Shown here piece after piece: positions 17,902-26,296 of a stretch of DNA of 64,000 nt (position 1 is the first letter of the stretch; each line of letters opens with the position of its first letter). The stretch is from assembly GCA_017417385.1 (NCBI GenBank), contig JAFPZF010000068.1:1-64000 (forward strand), given 5' to 3'. The position numbers and the translations under genes are program-made. Below the pieces are notes generated by a model. That model was not told where the DNA came from. It saw nothing but the letters and a program-made list of their open reading frames with translations, and did not search any database. Source of the stretch: Bacteroidales bacterium. Lineage in GTDB: Bacteria > Bacteroidota > Bacteroidia > Bacteroidales > Marinilabiliaceae.

Positions 17902-17935
17902 TTTGTTTATGCCCGGCTTGTCCGGACTGGCATAC

Positions 17936-17967
17936 AGAGAGCCGGGGACGTCTGCCCCCGGCTCTCT
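17936..17967 (+). terminator. intrinsic terminator after tpiA
   Basis: Perfect 12-base stem AGAGAGCCGGGG / CCCCGGCTCTCT with an 8-base loop, 34 bases after the tpiA stop. It is followed by TCGTCTCC rather than a pure T-run. Confidence 0.8.
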
Positions 17968-18097
17968 TCGTCTCCACTCTCCACAATCCTGACAACATGA
18001 TCCTCTGACTCTCTATCATTATTCAACTAGACTCTGGGTACAACTACAACCTTTTCTGTCTCCTTTCGTATATCCTCCTTGATGTAATAAATCTGTT

Positions 18098-19159
18098 ATG
18101 AAAGACAATAGGTTTCTTAGGCTGCTCTCAGCCCTCCTGCTCGTCCTCTTAGCGTTCTCCTCCTGCTCCAAGGACGATGACCCAACTCCAGAGTCCGACG
18201 CTGAATATACTGGCATTCCTGGTGTCATCTACGATACTGACATCGGCTCCTCTACCGACGACCTCTTCGCCCTCCGCATCATATACGACCAGGCCGACAA
18301 GGGCAACTGCCACCTCCTCGGCGGCATCGTGTGCCGTATGGGAGAAGATAAAATCGCTCTGGCTGACCTTATGAACACTTTCTATGGCTACGGTTCTATC
18401 CCTATGGGGGTCGAGCGCAACGGGGTGGAAAACCCTAACGCCTACATCCCCTATTCCGATATCTGCTACTATACTGACCTCAACGACAACCCGATCTTCC
18501 CGCGCTCTATCTCCGACTATTCCGCTCTCCCTGACGGGTGGAAACTATATAGGCAGCTCCTCGCCGGACAGCCAGACCACTCCGTCATCATCTGCGCTAT
18601 CGGCTTCATGTCGACTGTGTCTCAACTGCTCGACTCGCAACCAGATGAACTCTCTAATCTCAACGGCGTCGACCTCGTCGCCAAGAAGGTTAAGGGAATC
18701 TACGTGATGGGGGGCAAGTTCGAAGAAAACAACAATGGAACTGGCTACAACTTTGGTCACAACGAACAAGCCCTCAACTTCTCTCGCAACTTCCTCCAGA
18801 AATGGCCTGCATCTGTCAATATTTATTTCTCTCCAAGCCAGATCGGTGACGCAGTCGACTACTCCCCTGAACAAGTGATTGCTGATATCAACTGGACCGA
18901 CACCCATCCTATCAAGAGCGTCTACTCGAACTTCAACTGCAATACGGGACAACGTATGTGGGATGCTCTCTCTGCTATTCAGGCTCTCTATGGTGACGAC
19001 TACTTCAACCTCTCACCGAGAGGAACTGTCACAATTACGACCGACAAGCAGATGCTCTTCACTCCAGACCCGAATGGCAACTGCTTCTATCAGATCTACG
19101 AGCCTTCTCAATCTGATACATACCTCCAACTTATCAGAGACGTAACTAAACGTCACTGA
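18098..19159 (+). CDS. nucleoside-hydrolase-like lipoprotein
   Basis: 353 residues. The N-terminus is a lipoprotein signal (LLSALLLVLLAFSSC) with the cysteine followed by SKDDD, an acidic context linked in Bacteroidetes to surface export. The mature part starts with VIYDTDIGSSTDDLFAL, the calcium-binding DTDxGxxxDD signature of inosine-uridine nucleoside hydrolases, then IICAIGFMSTVSQLL and GIYVMGGKF. Sequence identity to true nucleoside hydrolases looks low beyond these motifs, so substrate is uncertain; extracellular ribonucleoside or glycoside hydrolysis is inferred. It stands alone between two terminators. Confidence 0.85.
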   Translation: MKDNRFLRLLSALLLVLLAFSSCSKDDDPTPESDAEYTGIPGVIYDTDIGSSTDDLFALRIIYDQADKGNCHLLGGIVCRMGEDKIALADLMNTFYGYGSIPMGVERNGVENPNAYIPYSDICYYTDLNDNPIFPRSISDYSALPDGWKLYRQLLAGQPDHSVIICAIGFMSTVSQLLDSQPDELSNLNGVDLVAKKVKGIYVMGGKFEENNNGTGYNFGHNEQALNFSRNFLQKWPASVNIYFSPSQIGDAVDYSPEQVIADINWTDTHPIKSVYSNFNCNTGQRMWDALSAIQALYGDDYFNLSPRGTVTITTDKQMLFTPDPNGNCFYQIYEPSQSDTYLQLIRDVTKRH

Positions 19160-19183
19160 TCCTTCTTGTTTATAATGCATTTG

Positions 19184-19215
19184 GGCGGTGCGTCTCTCTC
19201 TGAGTGCGCACCGCC
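19184..19215 (+). terminator. intrinsic terminator after the nucleoside-hydrolase-like gene
   Basis: 9-base stem GGCGGTGCG / CGCACCGCC with a 14-base loop, followed by TTCTTCTCTTCT. The rest of the gap to 19451 is strongly pyrimidine-rich non-coding DNA with no other feature that I can support. Confidence 0.75.
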
Positions 19216-19451
19216 TTCTTCTCTTCTCCCCTCCTCCCCTCCTTTTACTCGCTTGTTTCGCCCCCCACCTCTCAACCCTACGCCCCTGTCGTCATGCCCT
19301 GAGTTGCATTTTTTGCCGACGTGTCTCGTCTGTATGTCAAGGCTCTCCAACGCTATGCCCATCGACTCCTTAGCTCACTTTTTTTCGCCACTCCTTCGCA
19401 ATTTGTTTTTGCATTGTTACAACTTTGAGATTATTTCCGTATCATTGCATT

Positions 19452-22400
19452 ATGAAACTGAAATTATTTTCGCTCGTAGCTCTCCTATGCGCCAGCCTCG
19501 CCGCTGCCGCTCAGGAGTTTAGCCTGGCCAAGTTTACCAACTCTTCTGGCCTGCCTCAGAACTATGTCTATAGCGTCGTTCAAGACCTCGACGGCTTCGT
19601 GTGGATCGGTATGGCCGAGGGACTCTCGAAATACGACGGCGTGCACTTTAGCAACTACTCCGTCCGAGACTCCCTCGCCGACAACTACGTCTCGCGTATG
19701 CTCCTCGATACCGACGGCAACCTCTGGCTCGGTCACGGCAATGGGCGTTTCTCTTTCTACGACGGGCATAACTTCCACGCCCTCCCCGCTGTCGAGGAAA
19801 TGTCAGCCCCTATCAAGGCTATGTCTCTCGACGATAAGGGCAACATCTGGGCTGTCGAGCAGAACATGGGTCTCGTCAAGATTACACCAGATCATAAGAT
19901 TGTCACCTATTTCGACGAGGAGAAATTCGGCTCGGTCGTATTCTCCTCCGTCGCCGCTATCAACTCGATGTCCCTCCTCGTCGGTACTGACGAGGGCATG
20001 ATGTCTGTCAAGGTCGATATCGACGGCAGTCTCTCCAACCCTCACCTCATCGACGGTCTCGACGAGGCCGGTGTCAATTGTATCTCTCGCGCCAAGGACG
20101 GCGGCTACTGGATCGGTATGAGCGACGGCTCCATCTTCCGCTACACTCTCGGCAGCGAGGTCAAGAAGATTGAACGTAACACTGAGTCCTGCACAACCGA
20201 CGGCGCTGCTACTGACTACGACATCCGCGCTCTCTACGAGGACGCTATGGGCGACCTCTACGTCGGCACCTGGGGCAGCGGTCTCAAGGAATGGAAGTAC
20301 CGAGAGGCAACGGACGACTATGTCGAGGCCCTCTCGCTCGGCGCTGACAACGGTCTCGGCAACGACTTTGTCGCCGACATCATGGGCGACCGAGAGGGCA
20401 TCCTCTGGTTCGGTACCTACGGCGGTGGCGTCGTCGCATGGATCAACAACTACTTCGCCGAGTATGGCATCGCCAACATTGGCTTCGTACGCAACAAGAT
20501 TACTTCCGCTCAGGTCGATGGCGATCGCCTCTGGCTCGGTCTCAACGAGGGCATCATATCCCTCGACACTCAGTGTAGCACAAATTTCGAGTATTTCGAC
20601 ACGTCTTCAGGCCTCCCGGCTCAGACTGACGTGACGGCTATCGTCTTCGACAAGAACCGCAAGCGTCAGTACGTCGGCACCCGTGGCCGCGGCATCTACG
20701 TCCGCAACGACGTGGACGGCAGATATCGCCCTGTCGACGTCGGCGCCTCGCAGCAGAGCCTCCGTATCGTCAACGGAATGGTCAACAACGACTCGACTCT
20801 CTTTATCGCTACCCAGGGTGGCCTCATTGTCTACTCGATCGTCAGCGGTGAGTCGAAGGTCTACAACACCAACAACGGCCTGCCTCACAACAATATCAAT
20901 TTCGTGTTCCTCGACGAGGACGGGCAGCTATGGCTCGGCCCCAAGGATAGCGGCATCGCTATGCTAGTCGAGGATGGCGCTTTCGATATCCATAGGCTCG
21001 CCAACGTCCCGGTCGACGTCGCTGGCATGACTATCGACCGTATCGGCCGCTTCTGGCTCGCCACTGTCAACGGCGGCGTCCTCTGCCCGAGCAACGACTC
21101 TATCGTGACTATCACCACTGTCGAGGGCCTCGAGAAAAACTACTGCTATGGCATCGCCAAGGACGCCAACGAGCATATCTGGGTCTGCCACCAGCCTGGC
21201 CTCAGCTGCATCGACCTCTCGACGGGTAACATCAGGACCTACGGCATCAACCAGGGCATGTCCTACGAGTTCGACGGCGTCGCAGTCAGCTCCGATGGAG
21301 ACCTCTGGTTCCCATCCTCCAATGGCGTTGTCCACTACATCTCCGCCTACGACCGTCGTAACTCCGTCCCCCCTATCATCAACCTGACCAACGTCGTCGT
21401 CGACGGCAAGAAGAAGAGTACGGCTAAGCCTATCAGCCTCCCGTATCCCTACGACGGCAACGTCGCCAAGCTCGAGTTCGACTTCGTCGGCATAAGCATG
21501 AGAGACCCTGCCAACGTCTCCTACGAGTATTGGCTCCAGATGGGCGACGAGGAGACAGAGCGCTGGATGCCACTCGGACATCAGAGCCACAAGGAATTCG
21601 ACTTCCTCCCGGAGGGCGACTACAAGCTCCACATCCGTGCCTTCAACGGCGAGGGCATAACGTGCGAGCAGCCTCTCGTCATCTCCATTCATATCGACAA
21701 GCCTTTCTGGAAGACTATATGGTTCCCGTTCCTCGCTCTCGGCGCACTGCTCTGGGGCTTCAGGCTCTTCTCTAAGTGGCGCGAGAGGAAGCTCCTCCGC
21801 AGACAGAAGGAACTGCAGGACGAGGTCAACAGGCAGACGAAGGAGATAAGCGACCAGAAGGACGAGATCGAGCGGAAGAACAACGACATAATGGACAGCA
21901 TCAACTACGCCAACCTCATACAGACGTCGGTGCTGCCATCGCAGGATGGACTCAAGGACTATCCTTTCCAGGACTCCTTCATCCTCTACCTCCCGAGGGA
22001 TGTCGTCAGCGGCGACTTCTACTGGTTCACTCGCCACGAGAATCATGTCATCATCTGCTGCGGCGACTGTACGGGGCACGGCGTCCATGGCGCCTTCCTG
22101 ACTATGATCGGGACGACTATCCTCAACGACGCCGCTCACGACCCCGCGATGCTGACGCCATGCAAGCTCCTCGACAAGCTCGACAAGGAGATCAAGGCGA
22201 CACTCAACAAGAACGTGACGACCGAGGAGAAGAGGGACGGCATGGACTGCGTCATCATAGACATAAACCTCGACACATTGGAGGTCGTCTCGGCTGCTGC
22301 GCGTCGCCCGGTGAACTTCATCGTCAAGGGTAACCTCGAGACTGTCAAGGGAACGAGGCGTGGCATCGGCGAGCCGAGGACTGCCAACGAGTTCGTCGAG

Positions 22401-22649
22401 ACTATCACGCAGCTGCACAAGGGAGACTACATCTACATGTGCTCTGACGGATTCGGCGACCAGATGGGTGGCTCGCCTAACGACGACGACCTCATCAAGT
22501 TCTCTACGAAGAGGTACAACGAGATGCTGATGAACCTCCACGAGCTCCCGATGAGCGAGCAGAAGGTCGAGATGGACAGGATCCTCAAGGAGTGGTGTGG
22601 CCACTATGAGCGAGTCGACGACGTCATAGTAATGGGAATCAAGCTTTGA
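19452..22649 (+). CDS. two-component-style propeller sensor fused to a SpoIIE-type PP2C phosphatase
   Basis: 1065 residues from the ATG at 19452, which begins a signal peptide (LFSLVALLCASLAAAAQ). Reg_prop beta-propeller repeats follow (DLDGFVWIGMAEGLSKYDG; DTDGNLWLGHGNGRFSFYDG and others), then a Y_Y_Y-like domain (YEYWLQMGDEETERWMPLG), one membrane helix (WFPFLALGALLWGFRLF), a coiled coil, and a C-terminal PP2C/SpoIIE phosphatase with metal residues in SGDFYW, CGDCTGHG, YMCSDGFGDQ and RVDDVIVMG. The extracellular sensor is that of Bacteroides hybrid two-component systems, but the output is a Ser/Thr phosphatase, not a kinase. A paralogue is at 44174. The strand-composition switch lies in its 3' part. 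Confidence 0.92.
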   Translation: MKLKLFSLVALLCASLAAAAQEFSLAKFTNSSGLPQNYVYSVVQDLDGFVWIGMAEGLSKYDGVHFSNYSVRDSLADNYVSRMLLDTDGNLWLGHGNGRFSFYDGHNFHALPAVEEMSAPIKAMSLDDKGNIWAVEQNMGLVKITPDHKIVTYFDEEKFGSVVFSSVAAINSMSLLVGTDEGMMSVKVDIDGSLSNPHLIDGLDEAGVNCISRAKDGGYWIGMSDGSIFRYTLGSEVKKIERNTESCTTDGAATDYDIRALYEDAMGDLYVGTWGSGLKEWKYREATDDYVEALSLGADNGLGNDFVADIMGDREGILWFGTYGGGVVAWINNYFAEYGIANIGFVRNKITSAQVDGDRLWLGLNEGIISLDTQCSTNFEYFDTSSGLPAQTDVTAIVFDKNRKRQYVGTRGRGIYVRNDVDGRYRPVDVGASQQSLRIVNGMVNNDSTLFIATQGGLIVYSIVSGESKVYNTNNGLPHNNINFVFLDEDGQLWLGPKDSGIAMLVEDGAFDIHRLANVPVDVAGMTIDRIGRFWLATVNGGVLCPSNDSIVTITTVEGLEKNYCYGIAKDANEHIWVCHQPGLSCIDLSTGNIRTYGINQGMSYEFDGVAVSSDGDLWFPSSNGVVHYISAYDRRNSVPPIINLTNVVVDGKKKSTAKPISLPYPYDGNVAKLEFDFVGISMRDPANVSYEYWLQMGDEETERWMPLGHQSHKEFDFLPEGDYKLHIRAFNGEGITCEQPLVISIHIDKPFWKTIWFPFLALGALLWGFRLFSKWRERKLLRRQKELQDEVNRQTKEISDQKDEIERKNNDIMDSINYANLIQTSVLPSQDGLKDYPFQDSFILYLPRDVVSGDFYWFTRHENHVIICCGDCTGHGVHGAFLTMIGTTILNDAAHDPAMLTPCKLLDKLDKEIKATLNKNVTTEEKRDGMDCVIIDINLDTLEVVSAAARRPVNFIVKGNLETVKGTRRGIGEPRTANEFVETITQLHKGDYIYMCSDGFGDQMGGSPNDDDLIKFSTKRYNEMLMNLHELPMSEQKVEMDRILKEWCGHYERVDDVIVMGIKL

Positions 22650-22650
22650 T
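21000..22650. other. strand-composition switch (C/T-rich to G/A-rich plus strand)
   Basis: Hand counts per 60-base line of the plus strand: at 9361 G12/C27; at 19921 G12/C22; at 21361 G12/C21; at 22201 G19/C14; at 22981 G20/C15; at 26341 G30/C10. Arginine codons change from mainly CGC/CGT to mainly AGG between about 21.0 and 22.6 kb, within one intact gene. The polarity (C excess to G excess) is that of a conventional replication origin. No DnaA-box cluster was noticed, so origin versus terminus is unresolved. Confidence 0.6.
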
Positions 22651-23371
22651 GAGCGGACGGAAACAGGTGTTGCACGAGGTCTTGAATGGTCTCGTGCAAC
22701 TTTTTTTACCGTCAGTCTGCATGCTGTGTGGCGAGAGGCTGATGGATGCCGAGAGACACGTCTGCAGGGTGTGTCTTGACGGGTTGCCGGCGACGGGCTT
22801 CGAGGACCATCCGACAGACAACGAGATGACCGACAAGATGAGGGAATGGATGGACGTCGAGCGCGGAATCTCGTTCTTCTACTATCGAAGTGGGGAGGGC
22901 GCCTCTACCATTGTCGAGGACTTCAAGTACAGGGGGCAGTCGAGCCTCGCGTATGAGATGGGGAGGGAGATAGGGATGAGGGGAAGGTATGCAGGGGCGT
23001 TTGACGGGATTGACTATCTCGTGCCCGTCCCGCTACACAAGGATAGAATAGCATCGAGAGGATACAATCAGAGTGAGCTGATAGCTAAGGGAATAGGAGC
23101 GGCGACAGGGATAGAGGTCTTGACGGACGTACTCTGGCGCAGTACGTTCAAGGGGACGCAGACGCGGCTGAACGGGGAGGAGCGTCGGAAGAATGTCAAA
23201 GGGAGTTTTGAGTTGACGAGTAGGAGCTCGTGTCTGGCAGGGAGGCACGTGGCGATAGTAGATGATGTGTTTACGACGGGTGCGACCGTCGAGGCGTGTG
23301 CCGAGACGCTACGTGGCGCTGGCGAGGTCAGAGTGAGTGTCGTGACCCTGTGTTTCTCGTATAACGGTTAG
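22649..23371 (+). CDS. comF: ComF-family phosphoribosyltransferase-like protein
   Basis: 240 residues from the ATG at 22649, whose A is the last base of the previous stop codon (TGATG). The N-terminus has the paired-cysteine zinc site of ComF (LFLPSVCMLCGERL, then HVCRVCLDGLP). FKYRGQ, DYLVPVPLHKDRIASRGYNQ and the PRPP loop VAIVDDVFTTGAT are family signatures. ComF supports uptake of single-stranded DNA in naturally competent bacteria, but the family is widespread in non-competent ones too. A perfect hairpin with seven Ts lies inside the first 20 codons. The gene ends in a 4-base convergent overlap with the YgjP-like gene. Confidence 0.92.
   Translation: MSGRKQVLHEVLNGLVQLFLPSVCMLCGERLMDAERHVCRVCLDGLPATGFEDHPTDNEMTDKMREWMDVERGISFFYYRSGEGASTIVEDFKYRGQSSLAYEMGREIGMRGRYAGAFDGIDYLVPVPLHKDRIASRGYNQSELIAKGIGAATGIEVLTDVLWRSTFKGTQTRLNGEERRKNVKGSFELTSRSSCLAGRHVAIVDDVFTTGATVEACAETLRGAGEVRVSVVTLCFSYNG
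22669..22707 (+). terminator. terminator-like hairpin inside the start of comF
   Basis: Perfect 10-base inverted repeat GTTGCACGAG (22669-22678) / CTCGTGCAAC (22691-22700), 12-base loop, immediately followed by TTTTTTT. It is the best-formed intrinsic terminator shape in the window, yet it lies within codons about 7-20 of comF. It may end the upstream transcript unless comF is being translated. Confidence 0.7.
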
Positions 23372-24087
23372 TAGGTAGTACGCCAGGACTTTATCTCCGC
23401 CTCGAGCTGGTCGATTTTACCATTGCAGAGGGCGTTGAGGTCTTCCCAGAACTGGTCGTTGTCATCGATATGGCGAATGTGGTTGAGTTCGTGGAGGATG
23501 ACCATGTCGATGAGATGGTCTGGCAGTCTCATGAGCTGGACGTTGAGATGGATACGCCCGTCGGTCGTGCAGCTGCCCCAGCGGCTCGTCATGTTGCGGA
23601 ACTCGACGTCGCTATATTTCAGACCAGTCTTTTCAGACAGTTCCTTGACGCGTTGCGGGAGGTACTGCTCAGCCTCCTTCTTCAGAGTCGCGTCGATAGC
23701 CTTGCGGACGAAGTCCTGAAGCTGCTTGCTCTTGGCGGGCATGGCGCGGGGGTACTGTATAGAGAGCGTCTGCTGCTCGAGGCGGTAGCGCATACGGTTG
23801 TCGGTAGCCTCGGGCTTGAGGGAGAGAGTATGGAAACGAGTCTTGAACACCGTCTCTGGGGTGAAGACGATAGGCTCGACCTCTGACTGCTTGTCGAGAC
23901 AGCGGTCGATGTCGGCAGTATGCGAGCGGACGTAGTCGACAATCTCCTGTTCCTTAGTGTTAGGTGGGGCGGCGAGACGTATAGTCAAGTCGTCAGCTAC
24001 CTTGATAGAGATGCGTCGGCATCTTGCGCTTTCTATGACTTCGATGTTGCCGTATGGTCTGACGAGAACAGTGTAAGGATTTGTCAT
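23368..24087 (-). CDS. YgjP-like metallopeptidase (DUF45, M48-type)
   Basis: 239 residues. The C-terminal zinc-peptidase signature reads ILHELNHIRHIDDNDQFWEDL: HELxH plus the later histidine and FW typical of the YgjP/DUF45 family. RNMTSRWGSC upstream is the other family landmark. No signal peptide or membrane helix is seen, so it is probably cytosolic. The physiological substrate of YgjP proteins is unknown. It runs toward comF and overlaps its stop; lptB lies upstream on the same strand 16 bases away, so it may be the last gene of a prfB-lptB-ygjP transcript. Confidence 0.9.
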   Translation of the reverse strand: MTNPYTVLVRPYGNIEVIESARCRRISIKVADDLTIRLAAPPNTKEQEIVDYVRSHTADIDRCLDKQSEVEPIVFTPETVFKTRFHTLSLKPEATDNRMRYRLEQQTLSIQYPRAMPAKSKQLQDFVRKAIDATLKKEAEQYLPQRVKELSEKTGLKYSDVEFRNMTSRWGSCTTDGRIHLNVQLMRLPDHLIDMVILHELNHIRHIDDNDQFWEDLNALCNGKIDQLEAEIKSWRTTY

Positions 24088-24103
24088 TGTAAGGATGCTG
24101 CTG

Positions 24104-25018
24104 CTAAAGTGAAGATGATGAGCCGTTTTCTATGTCGTCGAAGTTACGGCGACGCAGGATGAAGTCTCTACCGAGGTAAACTTCGCGGACCTTTTCGTCT
24201 TGGGCGAGCTGTTCGGCTGAGCCGGCGCGGAAGAGCATACCGCTCACCTGGATATAAGCGCGGTCGCAGATAGCGAGAGTCTCACCGACGTTGTGGTCGG
24301 AGATGAGGACGCCGATATTCTTGTCCTTGAGGTGCCAGACGATTTTCTGAATGTCGTAGACGGCGATAGGGTCGACGCCTGCGAAAGGCTCGTCGAGCAT
24401 GATGAACTTAGGGTTGATAGCGAGGGCGCGAGCGATCTCAGTACGTCGGCGTTCGCCGCCGGAGAGCTGAATACCCTTACTCTTGCGGATATGGCCGAGG
24501 CCGAACTCCGAGATAAGTTCTTCGAGTCGTTGTTTCTGGTAGTCCTTAGGGAAGTTCGTCATCTCGAGGACGCCCATGATATTGTCTTCGACGCTGAGGG
24601 TGCGGAACACGCTGGCCTCCTGGGCGAGGTAGCCGACGCCGAGCTGAGCGCGCTTGTAGACGGGGAACTTAGTGATATCCTGGTCGTTGAGGTAGATATG
24701 CCCCTCGTTTGGCTCGATAAGGCCGACCGTCATATAGAACGTCGTCGTCTTGCCGGCGCCGTTAGGACCGAGGAGACCGACGATCTCGCCCTGGCGGACC
24801 ATGATAGAAGGTCCGTCGACGACCTTACGCTTGCCGTAGATCTTGACAAGTTTCTCAGTCCGGAGGACCATGTGGTCCTCGTCGGGCGTCGGGTCGGGCT
24901 CGTCGTAGATAGTTCCGATAGTGACCTCGCCGGCCTCGACCATAGCTCGGACGGCGTCGGAGGCGGACATTGCCCGTCTGTCGTCCTGCGGAGTAGTATT
25001 CTTAGTAACCTCGTTCAT
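24104..25018 (-). CDS. lptB: LPS export ABC transporter ATPase
   Basis: 304 residues. LptB powers LptFG to extract lipopolysaccharide from the inner membrane and push it across the periplasm. Walker [12 protein letters not shown]-loop [19 protein letters not shown], signature [15 protein letters not shown], Walker [17 protein letters not shown] and switch ISDHN are all present and LptB-like. It has about 50 extra N-terminal residues compared with E. coli LptB (starting [10 protein letters not shown]); shorter internal starts exist (MSASDAV, MVLRTEK), so the extension may be partly a start artefact. prfB ends 12 bases upstream on the same strand. Confidence 0.94.
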   Translation of the reverse strand: MNEVTKNTTPQDDRRAMSASDAVRAMVEAGEVTIGTIYDEPDPTPDEDHMVLRTEKLVKIYGKRKVVDGPSIMVRQGEIVGLLGPNGAGKTTTFYMTVGLIEPNEGHIYLNDQDITKFPVYKRAQLGVGYLAQEASVFRTLSVEDNIMGVLEMTNFPKDYQKQRLEELISEFGLGHIRKSKGIQLSGGERRRTEIARALAINPKFIMLDEPFAGVDPIAVYDIQKIVWHLKDKNIGVLISDHNVGETLAICDRAYIQVSGMLFRAGSAEQLAQDEKVREVYLGRDFILRRRNFDDIENGSSSSL

Positions 25019-25030
25019 TGTCTGTCAGCT

Positions 25031-26147
25031 CTAAGCGTCTGGTGCGCCAAATTCCATGAGGAAAGCCTTTATGAAGCCGTCGATATTGCCGTCCATGACC
25101 GACTGGACGTCGGACGTCTGGAAGCCAGTACGATGGTCTTTGACACGTCGGTCGTCGAAGACGTAGCTACGTATCTGTGCGCCCCATTCGATCTTCTTCT
25201 TGCTGGCCTCGATTTTAGCCTTGGCAGCGTTACGGCGGCGGAGCTCGCGTTCGTATAGCTGGGAGCGGAGGAGGCGCATAGCGTTCTCGCGGTTCTCAGT
25301 CTGCTTGCGAGTCTCGGTGTTCTCGATAAGAATCTCCTCAGTCTCGCCGGTGTCGGGGTCGGTGTACTGGTAGCGGAGACGGACACCCGTCTCGACCTTG
25401 TTGACATTCTGACCGCCGGCGCCGCCGGCGCGGAAGAGGTCCCAGGAGACCTTGGAGGGGTCCACGTGGACTTCGATAGTGTCGTCGACGAGGGGGGTGA
25501 CGAAGACGGAGGCGAAGGACGTCATACGTTTACCTTGCGCGTTGAATGGGGAGACGCGGACGAGGCGGTGGACGCCGTTCTCGCTCTTGAGGTAGCCGTA
25601 GGCCGTGTCTCCCTCGATCTCGAAGGTGACAGTCTTGATGCCGGCGTCGTCGCCGTCCTGGAGGTTGGTGATAGTCACCTTGTAGTCGTGGGCCTCTGCC
25701 CATCTCATATATAGCCTCATGAGCATTTGCGCCCAGTCCTGGCTCTCGGTGCCGCCTGCGCCGGCGACAATCTTGAGGACAGCGCTCATCTGGTCCTCCT
25801 CACCCTGGAGCATGTTGGCCAGTTCGGCTTCCTCGGTGACCTTGAGAGCGTTGGCATAGGCGGTATCGACTTCGTCTTCGGAGACGATGCCTTCGCGGAT
25901 ATATTCGACGGCGAGAGTCAGTTCCTCGATAGCGGAGTGGACGTTCTCGTAGTTGGAGATCCACTTCTTGTTGGTCTTGACGCGAGCCATGACCTCGTCG
26001 GAGCGTTTACGGTCGTCCCAGAAGCCAGGCTCCTGACTTCTCAGTTCGTCTTCTTGGAGTTGTAGTCTTCTATTGTCGACGTCAAAGATACCTCCTTAAC
26101 GCGAGCTCGCGTCCATTGAGGTCTTTGATCTGCTCTTGAGTGACCAT
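25031..26147 (-). CDS. prfB: peptide chain release factor 2, made by programmed +1 frameshift
   Basis: Two joined segments on the reverse strand: 26147-26085 (21 codons, ending ...RRYL before an in-frame UGA at 26084-26082) and, after a +1 slip, 26083-25031. The product is 371 residues, normal for RF2. It carries the UGA/UAA-reading SPF tripeptide (VRVSPFNAQGKR) and the catalytic GGQ (RAGGAGGQNVNK). RF2 releases finished proteins at UGA and UAA and regulates itself: when it is scarce the ribosome pauses at the internal UGA and shifts. A simple open reading frame would start only at the internal Met at 25990 and lose the first domain. A good promoter lies at 26204-26234. Confidence 0.96.
26081..26096 (-). 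promoter_or_regulatory. prfB +1 recoding site
   Basis: On the reverse strand: AGGAGG, 3 bases (TAT), CTT, in-frame TGA, then C. This matches the classic RF2 slip site, in which CUU re-pairs to UUU one base forward and decoding continues with GAC. The Shine-Dalgarno-like AGGAGG is at the exact spacing needed to push the ribosome forward. Confidence 0.95.
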
Positions 26148-26203
26148 ATTGAAAATGAGTGAATTTAATCGAAATCGTTAATTTTGTAGTCAATAACAAA
26201 ATG

Positions 26204-26234
26204 CAAATATAAAACTTTCAGCGAGAACACCAAA
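26204..26234 (-). promoter_or_regulatory. Bacteroidetes-type promoter of prfB
   Basis: On the reverse strand, TTTG (26234-26231), a 19-base spacer, then TATATTTG (26211-26204): an exact match to TTTG-N19-TAnnTTTG. The prfB start codon is 57 bases downstream. Confidence 0.8.
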
Positions 26235-26296
26235 ATAAAGATAGATAGCGGGCGGGGGTCTGGTGTCGTTGAAAAAGTTGTAAATAAGGAGATTAT

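Noticed and set aside
20964-22604. 546-codon reverse-strand open frame inside the sensor-phosphatase gene
   Set aside because: Antisense to an intact multi-domain protein; no recognisable family.
21000-22650. Edge of a recent inversion or an assembly chimera as the cause of the composition switch
   Set aside because: The spanning gene is complete in domain order and matches its paralogue at 44174 throughout; the codon change is gradual. An assembly error is not strictly excluded without reads.
25031-25990. prfB as a simple 319-residue gene starting at 25990
   Set aside because: The upstream codons rejoin by the canonical +1 frameshift to give a normal 371-residue RF2.
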